In this document: positions 9,172 to 17,483 of the stretch, in pieces
How positions within the stretch are numbered: the stretch's first letter is position 1
Layout: the number at the start of each line of letters is the position of its first letter
Assembly: GCA_017995775.1 (NCBI GenBank)
Contig: JAGOIF010000009.1
Coordinates: forward strand, 1-46,434
Direction: 5' to 3'
Length of the DNA stretch: 46,434 nt
From: Aliarcobacter sp.
GTDB taxonomy: Bacteria; Campylobacterota; Campylobacteria; Campylobacterales; Arcobacteraceae
Translations under genes and position numbers: made by a program
The notes under the pieces: generated by a model
The model's input: only the letters and a program-made list of their open reading frames with translations
The model's database searches: none
What the model was told of the DNA's origin: nothing

Positions 9172-9442
9172 CTGTTTTCCCTTGGGCAATTTCTTCTACA
9201 GCTTTTGGTTCAGGCTTTTGTTTTTTAACAACTAAAGTCCAATCAACTTCATTAAATTTAATTGAATTCATCAAAGTATACCCAGCTTCATAAATCACAT
9301 CGGCTGATTTTTGAATATTATTAAAATCACCTATTTCAAACATAATAATTGCTGTTTCTTCACTGCTAATTTGTTTATCCATAAGCTCTAACATCTTGTC
9401 GTAAAAATCATTTTTTAAATATCTTAAATCAAATCTTTTCAT
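9164..9442 (-). CDS. NuoE-position small subunit of Campylobacterota complex I (Cj1575c/HP1264 type)
   Basis: This is a small protein of 92 residues in the nuoE slot, between nuoD and the NuoF substitute. It has no cysteine, so it cannot carry the [2Fe-2S] cluster of a true NuoE. It starts [13 protein letters not shown] and contains the core [16 protein letters not shown], followed by a charged tail (about residues 73-92) rich in Lys, Glu and Pro. Position, size and lack of cysteines fit the HP1264/Cj1575c family. From memory, the H. pylori member has been reported to bind flavin mononucleotide, which I cannot confirm from sequence. The start is ATG at 9442, 4 bases inside the nuoD stop. Its role as part of an alternative electron-input module is inferred from its place in the operon. 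Confidence 0.82.
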   Translation of the reverse strand: MKRFDLRYLKNDFYDKMLELMDKQISSEETAIIMFEIGDFNNIQKSADVIYEAGYTLMNSIKFNEVDWTLVVKKQKPEPKAVEEIAQGKTDE

Positions 9443-10665
9443 CTGTCAATCTCACCAAAAACAATATTTAGATTACCAATAATAGTAACCACATCCGCCA
9501 ATTGGCAACCAACTAAAAGCTCTTCTAAAATAGCAGTATGTTGAAAACTAGGTGTTCGCAGTTTCATTCTATAAGCATATGGGCTTCCATCACTTACAAC
9601 AAAATATCCAAGTTCACCTTTTGGTGATTCAGTTGCCACATAAACTTCTCCAACAGGTGGTCTCATACCTTGAGTTACAAGAACAAAATGTTGCATTAAA
9701 GAGTAGTTTTGAGTCATTATTTGCTCTTTTGGAGCTGAGATATAATTTGGTGCATGGGCCATTAGTTGCGTATCAGATTGTGCATGCATTGGAAATAATT
9801 GTTTTAAAATCTTTGAAGATTCTCTCATCTCTTCTATACAGATTTTATATCTTCCATAAGAATCACATGTTTGTGAAATAGGAACATCAAAATCAAGTTC
9901 AGGATAAAGCCCATAAGGCATCTCTTTTCTTAAATCCCATTTGATTCCACTTCCTCTTAATGCAATTCCTGAGCATCCCCAATTTTTTGCCATTTCTGGA
10001 CTTATAACTCCAACATTTTCAAGTCTCATTTTCCAGATTCTATTTTCTGTTAAAAGTCCTTCATATGTTTTAAGTTCTTTTTCTAAAATTTCTAAAAAGC
10101 TAGCACAATCTTCAATCCAATTTGATGGTAAATCCAAAGGAACTCCACCTATTCTAACTGCACTATGAGTAAGTCTTGCTCCACAATAATCTTCTATTAA
10201 GTCCATTGCGTATTCTCTTTCTCTAAAACAATACAAGAACATAGACATAGCTCCCACATCAAGTGCGTGAGTTGCTAGCCAAAAAAGATGTGAAGTGATT
10301 CTGTTTAACTCTAAAAGCATAGTTCTTATAATCTCAGCTCTTCTTGGAGCCTCAATTCCTAAAAGCTTTTCAATAGCTAATGCATATCCATAGTTATTTG
10401 AAGTTGCTGCTATATAATCCATTCTATCCGTTGTTGGTAGAAATTCATTATAAATCATATTCTCTGCCATCTTTTCCATACCTCTGTGAAGGTATCCAAT
10501 CATTGGTCTTGATTTTACAACCTCTTCACCTTGAAGCTCTAAAATAAGTCTTAATTGTCCGTGAGCAGATGGATGTTGTGGTCCGAAGTTTACCATCATG
10601 GTATTATCATCACGCTCAAAATGGATGTTCTCAAAAAAAGGTTTTAGTCTATTTGATTGTTGCAT
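9439..10665 (-). CDS. nuoD: NADH-quinone oxidoreductase subunit D
   Basis: NuoD is the 49-kDa-type subunit that forms the quinone-binding site together with NuoB. The 408-residue product starts its conserved part with [15 protein letters not shown] (about residue 26), followed by [24 protein letters not shown] and [20 protein letters not shown], all diagnostic of the family. The protein ends [18 protein letters not shown], the usual C-terminus with the conserved Asp and Arg. NuoC and NuoD are separate genes here, unlike the fused NuoCD of enterobacteria. It starts 5 bases after nuoC. Confidence 0.97.
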   Translation of the reverse strand: MQQSNRLKPFFENIHFERDDNTMMVNFGPQHPSAHGQLRLILELQGEEVVKSRPMIGYLHRGMEKMAENMIYNEFLPTTDRMDYIAATSNNYGYALAIEKLLGIEAPRRAEIIRTMLLELNRITSHLFWLATHALDVGAMSMFLYCFREREYAMDLIEDYCGARLTHSAVRIGGVPLDLPSNWIEDCASFLEILEKELKTYEGLLTENRIWKMRLENVGVISPEMAKNWGCSGIALRGSGIKWDLRKEMPYGLYPELDFDVPISQTCDSYGRYKICIEEMRESSKILKQLFPMHAQSDTQLMAHAPNYISAPKEQIMTQNYSLMQHFVLVTQGMRPPVGEVYVATESPKGELGYFVVSDGSPYAYRMKLRTPSFQHTAILEELLVGCQLADVVTIIGNLNIVFGEIDR

Positions 10666-10670
10666 ATTTT

Positions 10671-11471
10671 CTACCTTCTTCTTTTTAAAACAACTGATTC
10701 TTCAGGTTTTAATTTAGTCATTAATGGTGCATTTTCTTCTTGATAAGTAATTGCAGTAACAGGCTCAAACTGTGAAATGTCTGTATCAAATGGAACTTCA
10801 TGCCCAAGTCTTGCAAATCTAGTTGTATCGTATCTATCAATTGCTGCTGGATCTCTTTGTTCAGGTCCGATAATATCTCTTGCTTCTTTTCCAAAAATCT
10901 TATCAACTTCATACCATGAAGCTGTTTCATCACCTTGAAGTGGATAAGTTTTTTTCAATGGATGATCGTACCAATCATCTGGCATGATAAGTCTTTTTAA
11001 ATTTGGATGATTTACAATTTTTACACCCAACATATCGTACATTTCTCGCTCACTCCAGTTTGCTGATTTGAAAAGTGAAGTTAATGATTCTATTGATTCA
11101 TCTTTTGGTAAGAAACATTTAATTCTTATTCTTTTGTGTTTACTTAAAGATAAAAATTCATAAAAGATTTCATAACCATCACGTGTTGCTAAATAATCAA
11201 TTGCTGATAATTCCATCAACATGTCATATTCAAGTCTCTCTTTTAAAAGTTTAACACATGAAATTAAAAAACTTTTATCAATAATAATTACTAAATGAGT
11301 ATGTTCAATGAAAGCTTCTTGAACATTTATACTGTAGTTGATTTCTTCAAAATCCTTAGCAAAAATTTCATCTTCATTTGGTGAAAGTCTTGCAAGTGTA
11401 GGAGATACAAAAAATCTATCTGAAAAATATGCTTGTTTTTGTACATTATCTTTTGGTGTATATTTTCTCAT
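10671..11471 (-). CDS. nuoC: NADH-quinone oxidoreductase subunit C (30 kDa type)
   Basis: NuoC is a scaffold subunit of the peripheral arm of complex I and carries no cofactor. The 266-residue product has an N-terminal extension of about 50 residues, then the family core with [20 protein letters not shown] and [11 protein letters not shown], ending in [11 protein letters not shown]. The C-terminal 80 residues beyond the core are charged and poorly conserved. The ATG overlaps the nuoB stop by one base in the arrangement TAATG, a common sign of coupled translation. Confidence 0.96.
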   Translation of the reverse strand: MRKYTPKDNVQKQAYFSDRFFVSPTLARLSPNEDEIFAKDFEEINYSINVQEAFIEHTHLVIIIDKSFLISCVKLLKERLEYDMLMELSAIDYLATRDGYEIFYEFLSLSKHKRIRIKCFLPKDESIESLTSLFKSANWSEREMYDMLGVKIVNHPNLKRLIMPDDWYDHPLKKTYPLQGDETASWYEVDKIFGKEARDIIGPEQRDPAAIDRYDTTRFARLGHEVPFDTDISQFEPVTAITYQEENAPLMTKLKPEESVVLKRRR

Positions 11472-11980
11472 TACACTAACCTCTTTTTCTTAATACTTCT
11501 AAAAATTGATTCTTTTCTGATTTTTTGTTGAAGTGTCATTAAAGCGTATTGTAAAGTTTCAGGTCTAGGAGCACATCCAGGAAGATAAATATCAACAGGA
11601 ATAATTCTATCAGCACCTTGAACAGTTGCATAAGTATTAAACATTCCACCTGTATTTGCACATGATCCCATTGAGATAACCCATTTAGGATCTGGCATTT
11701 GATCATATAATCTTCTCATAAATTCTGCGTGTTTTTTTGTAAGAGTTCCCGCAATTATAAGAACATCCGATTGTCTTGGACTTGCTCTAAAAATTGTTCC
11801 AAATCTATCGAAGTCATATCTTGAAGCTCCCGTTGCCATCATCTCAATAGCACAACATGCTAATCCATAAGTCATAGGCCATAAAGAATTTGAACGTCCA
11901 AAATTTACTAATTTATCAATAGAAGTTAATTTAATAGCCGCACCATTATCTTGTAAATAATTTATTTTATGCTGTGCCAC
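11471..11980 (-). CDS. nuoB: NADH-quinone oxidoreductase subunit B (cluster N2)
   Basis: NuoB holds cluster N2, which passes electrons to quinone. The product has the signatures [20 protein letters not shown] (the adjacent cysteine pair), [39 protein letters not shown] and the last ligand in [11 protein letters not shown] longer reading frame opens at 12064, but the GTG at 11980 (then [11 protein letters not shown]) is preferred. It is preceded by AAGGAG at about 9 bases, and the resulting 169-residue length fits the family. This start overlaps the end of nuoA by 19 bases. The extra upstream residues would read nuoA codons in another frame. Confidence 0.95.
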   Translation of the reverse strand: MAQHKINYLQDNGAAIKLTSIDKLVNFGRSNSLWPMTYGLACCAIEMMATGASRYDFDRFGTIFRASPRQSDVLIIAGTLTKKHAEFMRRLYDQMPDPKWVISMGSCANTGGMFNTYATVQGADRIIPVDIYLPGCAPRPETLQYALMTLQQKIRKESIFRSIKKKRLV

Positions 11981-12351
11981 TCTAATGCTCCTTTTTTCCA
12001 TGCGTATAAAAATCCAATAGCTAATAATGTAAAAAATAATATCATTTCTACAAAACCAAACCACCCTAATAATTTAAAGTTAATTGCCCAAGGAAACATA
12101 AATATAATTTCCACATCAAATAAAATAAACAATAATGCTGTTAGATAAAACTGTGTTGAAATTGTATTGGGTTGTTTTGTAACTTCAGGTCCACACTCAT
12201 AAAGTGTTGTTTTTAGTTTTTCTGTATCTAATCTTGCAATCTTTCTACTTATGTATCTTGAAAGCCATACAGTTGCACCAAATGCGCCAAAGGTTACTAT
12301 AAACATAATAAATGCACCAAAATAAGGATGTGCAAACTCCATATGTGTCAT
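11962..12351 (-). CDS. nuoA: NADH-quinone oxidoreductase subunit A, first gene of nuo operon
   Basis: NuoA is a three-helix membrane subunit near the quinone entry of complex I. The 129-residue product contains the loop motif TLYECGPEV (residues about 49-57) with the conserved Cys, and the family ending [13 protein letters not shown] with two acidic residues, followed by the third helix. Start ATG 12351 is preferred over the nearby ATG 12342 because AAGGA lies about 9 bases before it. It is the first gene of the operon, so the promoter must lie in the AT-rich gap upstream (12352-12658). Confidence 0.96.
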   Translation of the reverse strand: MTHMEFAHPYFGAFIMFIVTFGAFGATVWLSRYISRKIARLDTEKLKTTLYECGPEVTKQPNTISTQFYLTALLFILFDVEIIFMFPWAINFKLLGWFGFVEMILFFTLLAIGFLYAWKKGALEWHSIK

Positions 12352-12658
12352 TAATTCTATCCTTAAGGCTAAAAGTTTTTAATCTACAAATACAAAATAA
12401 AATTTGTGATAAATAGCCACTTATATAATAATTGAATAATAATATTCTAACCTTTTAAATTTCAGCTTATACTTTAATGTTTTTCTAAGGATAAACAACA
12501 AACTGGTACAAAAAGAAACATAAAATCTTTAGTGAAAATTTGAAAATAAAATCAGTTATTTTTTATTTTCTTAATAAATTATAAATTTTTATAATTAATA
12601 TTTTTATTGAAGATACTATATTTATAGTATTTTTCTAAGCTGTAAATCTAAAATAGGT
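12352..12658. other. AT-rich intergenic region carrying the nuo promoter
   Basis: This is the only gap over 300 bases. It separates nuoA (start at right end of the operon) from the end of the AAA ATPase gene; both point leftward. I see no convincing reading frame in it. A candidate minus-strand -10 element (TATTAT/TATATA, 12422-12430) would give a leader of roughly 65 bases for nuoA. Near the right end, ATACTATA (12613-12620) and TATAGTAT (12623-12630) form a perfect inverted repeat with a 2-base centre, followed by T5 on the plus strand. It lies about 30 bases beyond the ATPase stop and could be a weak terminator or a protein-binding site. The AT-only stem makes either call uncertain. Confidence 0.5.
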
Positions 12659-14392
12659 TTAAAAGAAACCTACTTTATTTTCACTATCAAATTGACCTTT
12701 TTGCTCTTTTGTGATTTGTTCTTTAAAGTCTTCCACTTTAAATATTGGCTCATCACTAACAGCAATTTTATAAGCAGTATTTTTAATAACTAATTCTATT
12801 TGACCACCTGTTAACTCATACTTTGCTAACTCTTCCATATCAAAATCTTTATCTAAAGGTAAAGCTGCTGGTATTAGTTTTTTCCAAATTTCCAATCTTT
12901 GATTTTTGTTTGGTTTAACAAATTCAATCTTATAATTAAATCTTCTTGAAAAGGCTTTATCAAGGTTTTCAAGTAGGTTTGTAGTTGCAATTAATATTCC
13001 ATCAAATCTTTCAATTTGCTCTAAAAATATATTTTGCATTTGATTATGCATCTTATCACTACTGCTAACACCACCTGAAGCTCTTGAACCTAAAAACTGA
13101 TCTGCTTCGTTTAGTAACAGTACAGGTTCTGATTTTGTTTGTGTTCTTAATTCATAATATTTATCAAAAATACTTCTTACATTTTTTTCACTTTCGCCTA
13201 TATACATAGATAAAATTTTTGAACAATCAAAACTCAAAACTTCTTTTTTAAGTGATCTTGCAAGGGCAAGTGCTGTTAGAGTTTTTCCAGTTCCAGCAAC
13301 TCCGTAAAAAATTATTTTTGCTTCGATTCCTCTTTTTTTATCTTTAATTCCCCATTGTTTCAGACGATTTATTACATTTTTATCAACTTGTTTTAAAAGT
13401 GCATCTAAAGTCTCTTTTGTTTTTTCATTTAAAACTACATCCTCTAAAGTTTTAGTTGTTGAAATAAGTTCAAACATCTCTTGTTCTTTGATTATTGAAT
13501 CTAGTTTTATTTTTCCAACATTTGTACTTTTTTTAGTTGGATGTGAAATTTTATACAATACTTCATCAGGAATATAAAAATTTCTATTAATTCCACCAAA
13601 TGGTGTTAGAACTTCATCATAATCAATTAAAGATTTAGACACTAATGCAGAACTTTCTTCAAGTAAACTTCTATATTTAATTTTTTCATAATCATCACTT
13701 GAGATTAATTCTATTAAAGAATTCATATCTCGCAAACTTCCATCTCCGCCTGAATATTCTTCTTTTAATAAGGCTAGAAAAAGAGTTTGTTCTTGTTCAT
13801 TTACGTCATTTTCTTTGAAAAAATCTTCAAGCATTATTGAGTTACTAGTTACTTTGATTCTTTCTTTAATTCTATTTTCAAGTAAAACTAATTTTGATTT
13901 TAATCTATTAAAACTAGGTGAGTTTACATCAAAGTTTTTTCTTACTACATTTAATTGTTGTGCTAAATCTATTCTAAAAAATTGATCTTGTAAATATTCT
14001 AAGTGGTCACTATAATTTTTTATTTCAGGTAATACAAAATCATTACTTCCATTTTCAAGCATTTTTAAATATGCACTTGATAAAGAAACACTTGAATTAA
14101 TTAACTCAAGTTTTGACACTTCACTTAGTTTTACTTGGTCAAAAGATACTTGAACTAACCAACCAAACTCTAAAAGAGATTTAATTAAATCAAGTTTTGG
14201 TAAATGTGCATATGTTTTTAAATCATAAAACTCTGCTAAAACATCGATAACTCCCAAAGTATCTCTACCATTTACATATTCTTTTGAAAGATATTGAAGA
14301 ATCTTTGCTTCCTCAACCGAACATTTTAATTGTGCAAAAAAATTAGTTGACTCAACATTTTGTGCTTTGATAAAGTTTATAACTTCTTTCAT
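12659..14392 (-). CDS. AAA family ATPase with duplicated N-terminal region
   Basis: The 577-residue product has a C-terminal AAA ATPase domain: Walker A GVAGTGKT at 364-371, Walker B LLLNEAD at 425-431, sensor-1 region IATTN at 468-472 and arginine pair RR at 483-484. The Walker B acidic pair reads Asn-Glu instead of Asp-Glu; the catalytic Glu is retained. The N-terminal 285 residues seem to hold two related helical, perhaps winged-helix units (about 18-110 and 190-285). Each begins with Phe-Phe, then LxYL/LxLL-KEEY and a Gly/Asp turn. Such ATPases remodel protein complexes, but no substrate is evident here. The adjacent upstream small membrane protein is 15 bases away and is probably co-transcribed. 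Confidence 0.8.
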   Translation of the reverse strand: MKEVINFIKAQNVESTNFFAQLKCSVEEAKILQYLSKEYVNGRDTLGVIDVLAEFYDLKTYAHLPKLDLIKSLLEFGWLVQVSFDQVKLSEVSKLELINSSVSLSSAYLKMLENGSNDFVLPEIKNYSDHLEYLQDQFFRIDLAQQLNVVRKNFDVNSPSFNRLKSKLVLLENRIKERIKVTSNSIMLEDFFKENDVNEQEQTLFLALLKEEYSGGDGSLRDMNSLIELISSDDYEKIKYRSLLEESSALVSKSLIDYDEVLTPFGGINRNFYIPDEVLYKISHPTKKSTNVGKIKLDSIIKEQEMFELISTTKTLEDVVLNEKTKETLDALLKQVDKNVINRLKQWGIKDKKRGIEAKIIFYGVAGTGKTLTALALARSLKKEVLSFDCSKILSMYIGESEKNVRSIFDKYYELRTQTKSEPVLLLNEADQFLGSRASGGVSSSDKMHNQMQNIFLEQIERFDGILIATTNLLENLDKAFSRRFNYKIEFVKPNKNQRLEIWKKLIPAALPLDKDFDMEELAKYELTGGQIELVIKNTAYKIAVSDEPIFKVEDFKEQITKEQKGQFDSENKVGFF

Positions 14393-14407
14393 TCTTATTT
14401 TATAATC

Positions 14408-14761
14408 CTATTTATTTAATTTTTTTTCTAAATCTGTAAGAAATAAATTTAACTTCTCTTGTGTTTTAAATTTAATCTTATTTTCATCATTTATAACTAT
14501 TTGTGTTTTATCTGTTTTTATATCTTTTATTTGTGCATAATTTATTATTTTTGAATTCTTACTTATATCTAGGGTAAAACTATTTTCTACATTTATTAAA
14601 TAATCCTCACATAAAGCTTTGTATGAACCTTCTGCGTAAACTATATTTTGACAATTGTTTTTTTGAAGATATTCTTCTATTTCATTTAAATTAGTTTGAT
14701 TATGCAGATTTAAAGCTATTATTATAAATACTATAATTAAAAAGAACACTATAAATATCAT
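14408..14761 (-). CDS. small single-pass membrane protein of unknown function
   Basis: The product of about 117 residues begins with a strongly hydrophobic helix (MIFIVFFLIIVFIIIALNL). A polar part of about 95 residues follows, with two cysteines (in NNCQNIVYAEGSYKALCEDY) and a lysine-rich C-terminus. This suggests an inner-membrane anchor with a soluble domain. I do not recognise a family. An ATG exists 12 bases earlier (14773), but ATG 14761 is preferred because GGGAG lies 5 bases before it. The gene directly precedes the AAA ATPase gene on the same strand and is probably in one transcript with it, so a functional link is possible but unproven. Confidence 0.6.
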   Translation of the reverse strand: MIFIVFFLIIVFIIIALNLHNQTNLNEIEEYLQKNNCQNIVYAEGSYKALCEDYLINVENSFTLDISKNSKIINYAQIKDIKTDKTQIVINDENKIKFKTQEKLNLFLTDLEKKLNK

Positions 14762-14868
14762 TTTAACTCCCATTAAAAAGAATATGATACTTTAATATGA
14801 CTTAACTACTTATGAATAAAAAACTTGATAGAATTGTAAAAAATTAAAGCTTATCAAAAAGGATTCCA

Positions 14869-15486
14869 ATGTTTAAACTTGCAAGATCTTCTTTCATAAC
14901 CATGACTCTTTCTTTATTTTTATTAAGTGCTTGTGCTGATCATAGTGAAGCTATGAAAGTTCTACCAAATGAATTAGCAATTGCTGATAGTTGTAAAAAT
15001 CCAAATAAAAAACTTGAAATGGATTGTTATGATTTAATTTCATATAAAAATTCATTTGCACAATTAAGACTTGGATTAAATGCACAATTAAATGCAAACT
15101 ATGAAGAGGCATTACAAAGATATTTATTCGCAAAGCAAAAAGGAAATTTTTACGTTAATTCTTTGTTAGCTGAATTATATAATAATGGTTTAGGTGTAGA
15201 AAAAAATCAAGATACTGTTATTAAATTACTTGAAGATACTAAAGACGTAGACCCAATTGCAGCTTATAAACTAGCTTTTCATTATTTAGCAAACGATGAC
15301 AATAAAAAAGCTATAAAACTTTTCACATATGCTGCACAAAATAATGTAAAAGAAGCACAATATGAGTTATCAAGACTTTATAGTAACCCTGAAATAATTG
15401 ATACAGATTTAGAAAAAAGTGTTTACTGGAATGATTTGTATCAAGATAAATCAGATAACTTTATTAAAAGAATATATGGGAATTAA
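14869..15486 (+). CDS. lipoprotein with Sel1/TPR-like repeats (first of tandem pair)
   Basis: The 205-residue product starts with a lipoprotein signal peptide ending in LLSAC (Cys22). The mature part contains Sel1-type helical repeats: NSFAQLRLGL, a repeat with NSLLAELYNNGLGVEKN, DPIAAYKLAFHYLANDD and KEAQYELSRLYSNPE. Such repeats usually form protein-protein contact surfaces. AAGGA lies about 5 bases before ATG. The next gene starts directly after the stop, and its product is clearly a paralogue, so this is a tandem duplication. The role is unknown; an envelope adaptor or scaffold is the family expectation. Confidence 0.82.
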   Translation: MFKLARSSFITMTLSLFLLSACADHSEAMKVLPNELAIADSCKNPNKKLEMDCYDLISYKNSFAQLRLGLNAQLNANYEEALQRYLFAKQKGNFYVNSLLAELYNNGLGVEKNQDTVIKLLEDTKDVDPIAAYKLAFHYLANDDNKKAIKLFTYAAQNNVKEAQYELSRLYSNPEIIDTDLEKSVYWNDLYQDKSDNFIKRIYGN

Positions 15487-16137
15487 ATGTTAAAAAAAAT
15501 CATACCTTCAATCTTAGTCATTTTTATATTTACTGGTTGTGCATTAAAGATGCCATCTTTTTTCCCATCTTTTTTACAATTTGAAGATGATGATTTAATT
15601 AGTTTAAATGAAGCTAATCTTTGTCAAGAAATAGAAAATATAGATTCAAAACTATTTTGCTATAAAAAGCTGTTGGATAAAAACAACTCTTATGCACAGC
15701 TTAGAATGGGTACTTATCATGCTGATAAAAAAGAGTATCCTGAGGCTGTAAAATTTCTTAGAAAATCCCAAGAAAATAAAAATCTTTATTCAAATTTAGC
15801 CTTAGCATTTTTATATTATAAAGGTGATGGAGTTAAAAAAGATGTAAATAAATCATTTGAATTATTAAAAGATTCAAGTGATATTGACCCAAATGCAGCA
15901 TATCAATTATCAAGATTTTATCTTCAAGGTATAAATACAAAAGTTGATAATGAAAAAGGCATAGAATTAATAGAATTTGCAGCATCAAAAGGCGTATTAA
16001 CAGCCCAAAAAATGCTTATCAACATAAACAAGGAAGGATTATTTGCTCAACCTAAAGATCAAAAGAAAGTTGAATTTTGGGAAGCTAAAATCAAAGAAAA
16101 GAAAGAAGATTTAACTTTTAAGATTTATCAACTTTAA
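15487..16137 (+). CDS. lipoprotein with Sel1/TPR-like repeats (second of tandem pair)
   Basis: The 216-residue product starts with a lipoprotein signal peptide ending in IFTGC (Cys18). Its Sel1-like repeats parallel those of the preceding gene: NSYAQLRMGTYHADKKEYPEA, SNLALAFLYYKGDGVKKD, DPNAAYQLSRFYLQG and GVLTAQKMLININ. Length, order of repeats and the phrases NS-AQLR-G, G-GV-K and D-DP-AAY are shared, so the two genes are paralogues. It begins immediately after the previous stop codon, so both are probably translated from one message. The function is unknown. Confidence 0.82.
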   Translation: MLKKIIPSILVIFIFTGCALKMPSFFPSFLQFEDDDLISLNEANLCQEIENIDSKLFCYKKLLDKNNSYAQLRMGTYHADKKEYPEAVKFLRKSQENKNLYSNLALAFLYYKGDGVKKDVNKSFELLKDSSDIDPNAAYQLSRFYLQGINTKVDNEKGIELIEFAASKGVLTAQKMLININKEGLFAQPKDQKKVEFWEAKIKEKKEDLTFKIYQL

Positions 16138-16153
16138 TATAAAAGATACAATA

Positions 16154-16732
16154 TTACTTTTTATCTAATCCATAGAAAAAAAGTTCTATTGTATCTCTCA
16201 CAATATTTTTCGTATCATATTTTTCCAATAAATAACTCTCAATAAATCCATCTGATAATTTTTTAAATAATGTTGCAATATGTTTATAATTCATATTTTT
16301 ATTGGGATACAGCTCTTTAAATTGTCTAATTAAAAAATCATAAATCTCATCAACTATTGCATGATTTGAAATATCTAGTTTGTGGAAAAAATATGGATCA
16401 TTTGTTATTGTATCATCTGTATTTTTATCTATTTGAATAAATATCTCATATTTACAAGAAAGATATAACTCTAGATTTTCTTTTGGATTTTGTGTCTCTT
16501 TTTCTTTTAAAGTCTCTAAAAAGTTTTGAAGTTTCAAAATAAGATATTCTAAATACAAATCTTCTTTAGAAATAAAAAGATTATAAATTGTACCCACAGA
16601 TGTTTCTAACTCTTTTGCTAGATGTGAAATTTTGAAGTTTTTATAACCACTTTTATCAAAATATACAGCTGCTGCTTTTAAGTATAAATCTTTTTTTACT
16701 TTATTTAATTCATCACTTATTTTACTTTTCAT
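16154..16732 (-). CDS. TetR/AcrR family transcriptional regulator
   Basis: The 192-residue product has a TetR-type DNA-binding domain in its first 60 residues: a helix with YLKAAAVYFDKSGYKNFKIS, then HLAKELETSVGTIYNLFISKEDLYLEYL, which is the typical helix-turn-helix followed by the Tyr-x-x-F-x-x-K-E-x-L signature. The remaining helical part is the variable ligand-binding and dimer domain, so the ligand cannot be predicted. It is divergent from a gene pair that includes a SulP transporter, which is the natural target. A minus-strand TATAAT box lies about 22 bases before its start. Confidence 0.9.
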   Translation of the reverse strand: MKSKISDELNKVKKDLYLKAAAVYFDKSGYKNFKISHLAKELETSVGTIYNLFISKEDLYLEYLILKLQNFLETLKEKETQNPKENLELYLSCKYEIFIQIDKNTDDTITNDPYFFHKLDISNHAIVDEIYDFLIRQFKELYPNKNMNYKHIATLFKKLSDGFIESYLLEKYDTKNIVRDTIELFFYGLDKK

Positions 16733-16868
16733 TTATATCCATAATTTTTTCTAATTATAATTAAATTTATATTAAAGTCAAATTGAATCTAAATTAATAA
16801 AATGAACTTAATTCATTATTAAGTATTTTTGATTTAAAATCTATTTCATATTGGAACTTAGGATTCGC
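16733..16868. promoter_or_regulatory. divergent promoter region with overlapping palindromes, likely TetR operator
   Basis: This 136-base region lies between the tetR-like gene and the SulP-linked pair. On the minus strand a TATAAT box (16754-16759) would serve the regulator. On the plus side two overlapping inverted repeats occur: AATGAA-N5-TTCATT (16801-16817) and CTTAAT-N5-ATTAAG (16807-16823). TetR proteins usually bind 14-20 base palindromes near their own promoter, so this is the best operator candidate here. The plus-strand promoter is unclear. AGGA 5 bases before the ATG at 16869 is the ribosome-binding site of the first plus-strand gene. The operator assignment is inference. Confidence 0.5.
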
Positions 16869-17483
16869 ATGAACTCTGCACAAATAAAAATAAAACTTTT
16901 AAGAGACATTAAAACCGATGCTTTATTAATTTATATAAAAACAGTAATTGAAGAACTTTTATTAAATATAGAAAATGAAAGTTATAAAATTGATTTGGGA
17001 AAAACTGAATTTAATGGTGAAATAGAAAAAAATATTCAACAGTTAAATTCTAATCTTAGTAAATCTATCATCAACGCTTACCAACTAAAAACATTTATAG
17101 CAATTCAACAAGCAAAACAAAATAATAGAAAACTTCTTCCAAATGATGCAGCTTTAATCTTTTATTATAATGCTCTTGTAAAACAAATTGAATCAAATTT
17201 ACAAGAAGGTGATAAATGGATTCCTGAACAAATAATCTTATCACTTCTTAGCGAATGGATTTTAGAAGAGGGAAAATCAATTTATTTTTATCCTTTTTTA
17301 AAAGAAATTGATTATATAAACTTACTTGGTTTTTATGAAACTGCAAGAAATAATGAAAAAAATCCTAACTTAAGAGAGAATATTAATAGTATGTATAAAA
17401 TCTCTTCTGCTATGATACAAAGATTAAAAAACTCAAAATATAAAATAGATTCATCAAGAAAATCTAAAAAGAGAAACAAATGA
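16869..17483 (+). CDS. uncharacterised helical protein coupled to SulP transporter
   Basis: The product has 204 residues, is mainly charged and predicted helical, and has no signal peptide or membrane segment. It ends in a very basic tail (SSRKSKKRNK). I do not recognise a family. A TTG start 18 bases upstream is possible, but ATG 16869 has AGGA 5 bases ahead. Its stop overlaps the start of the SulP transporter gene by 4 bases (ATGA), so the two are almost certainly translated together. It could be a cytoplasmic partner or regulator of the transporter, but nothing in the sequence proves that. Confidence 0.7.
   Translation: MNSAQIKIKLLRDIKTDALLIYIKTVIEELLLNIENESYKIDLGKTEFNGEIEKNIQQLNSNLSKSIINAYQLKTFIAIQQAKQNNRKLLPNDAALIFYYNALVKQIESNLQEGDKWIPEQIILSLLSEWILEEGKSIYFYPFLKEIDYINLLGFYETARNNEKNPNLRENINSMYKISSAMIQRLKNSKYKIDSSRKSKKRNK

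Noticed and set aside
11981-12064. Longer nuoB frame starting at 12064
   Set aside because: The extra residues ([10 protein letters not shown] and on) read nuoA codons in another frame and do not occur in the family. GTG 11980 has a good ribosome-binding site.
12659-14761. Part of a contractile injection or phage-tail system
   Set aside because: The ATPase shape would fit, but no sheath, tube, baseplate or spike genes are present nearby.
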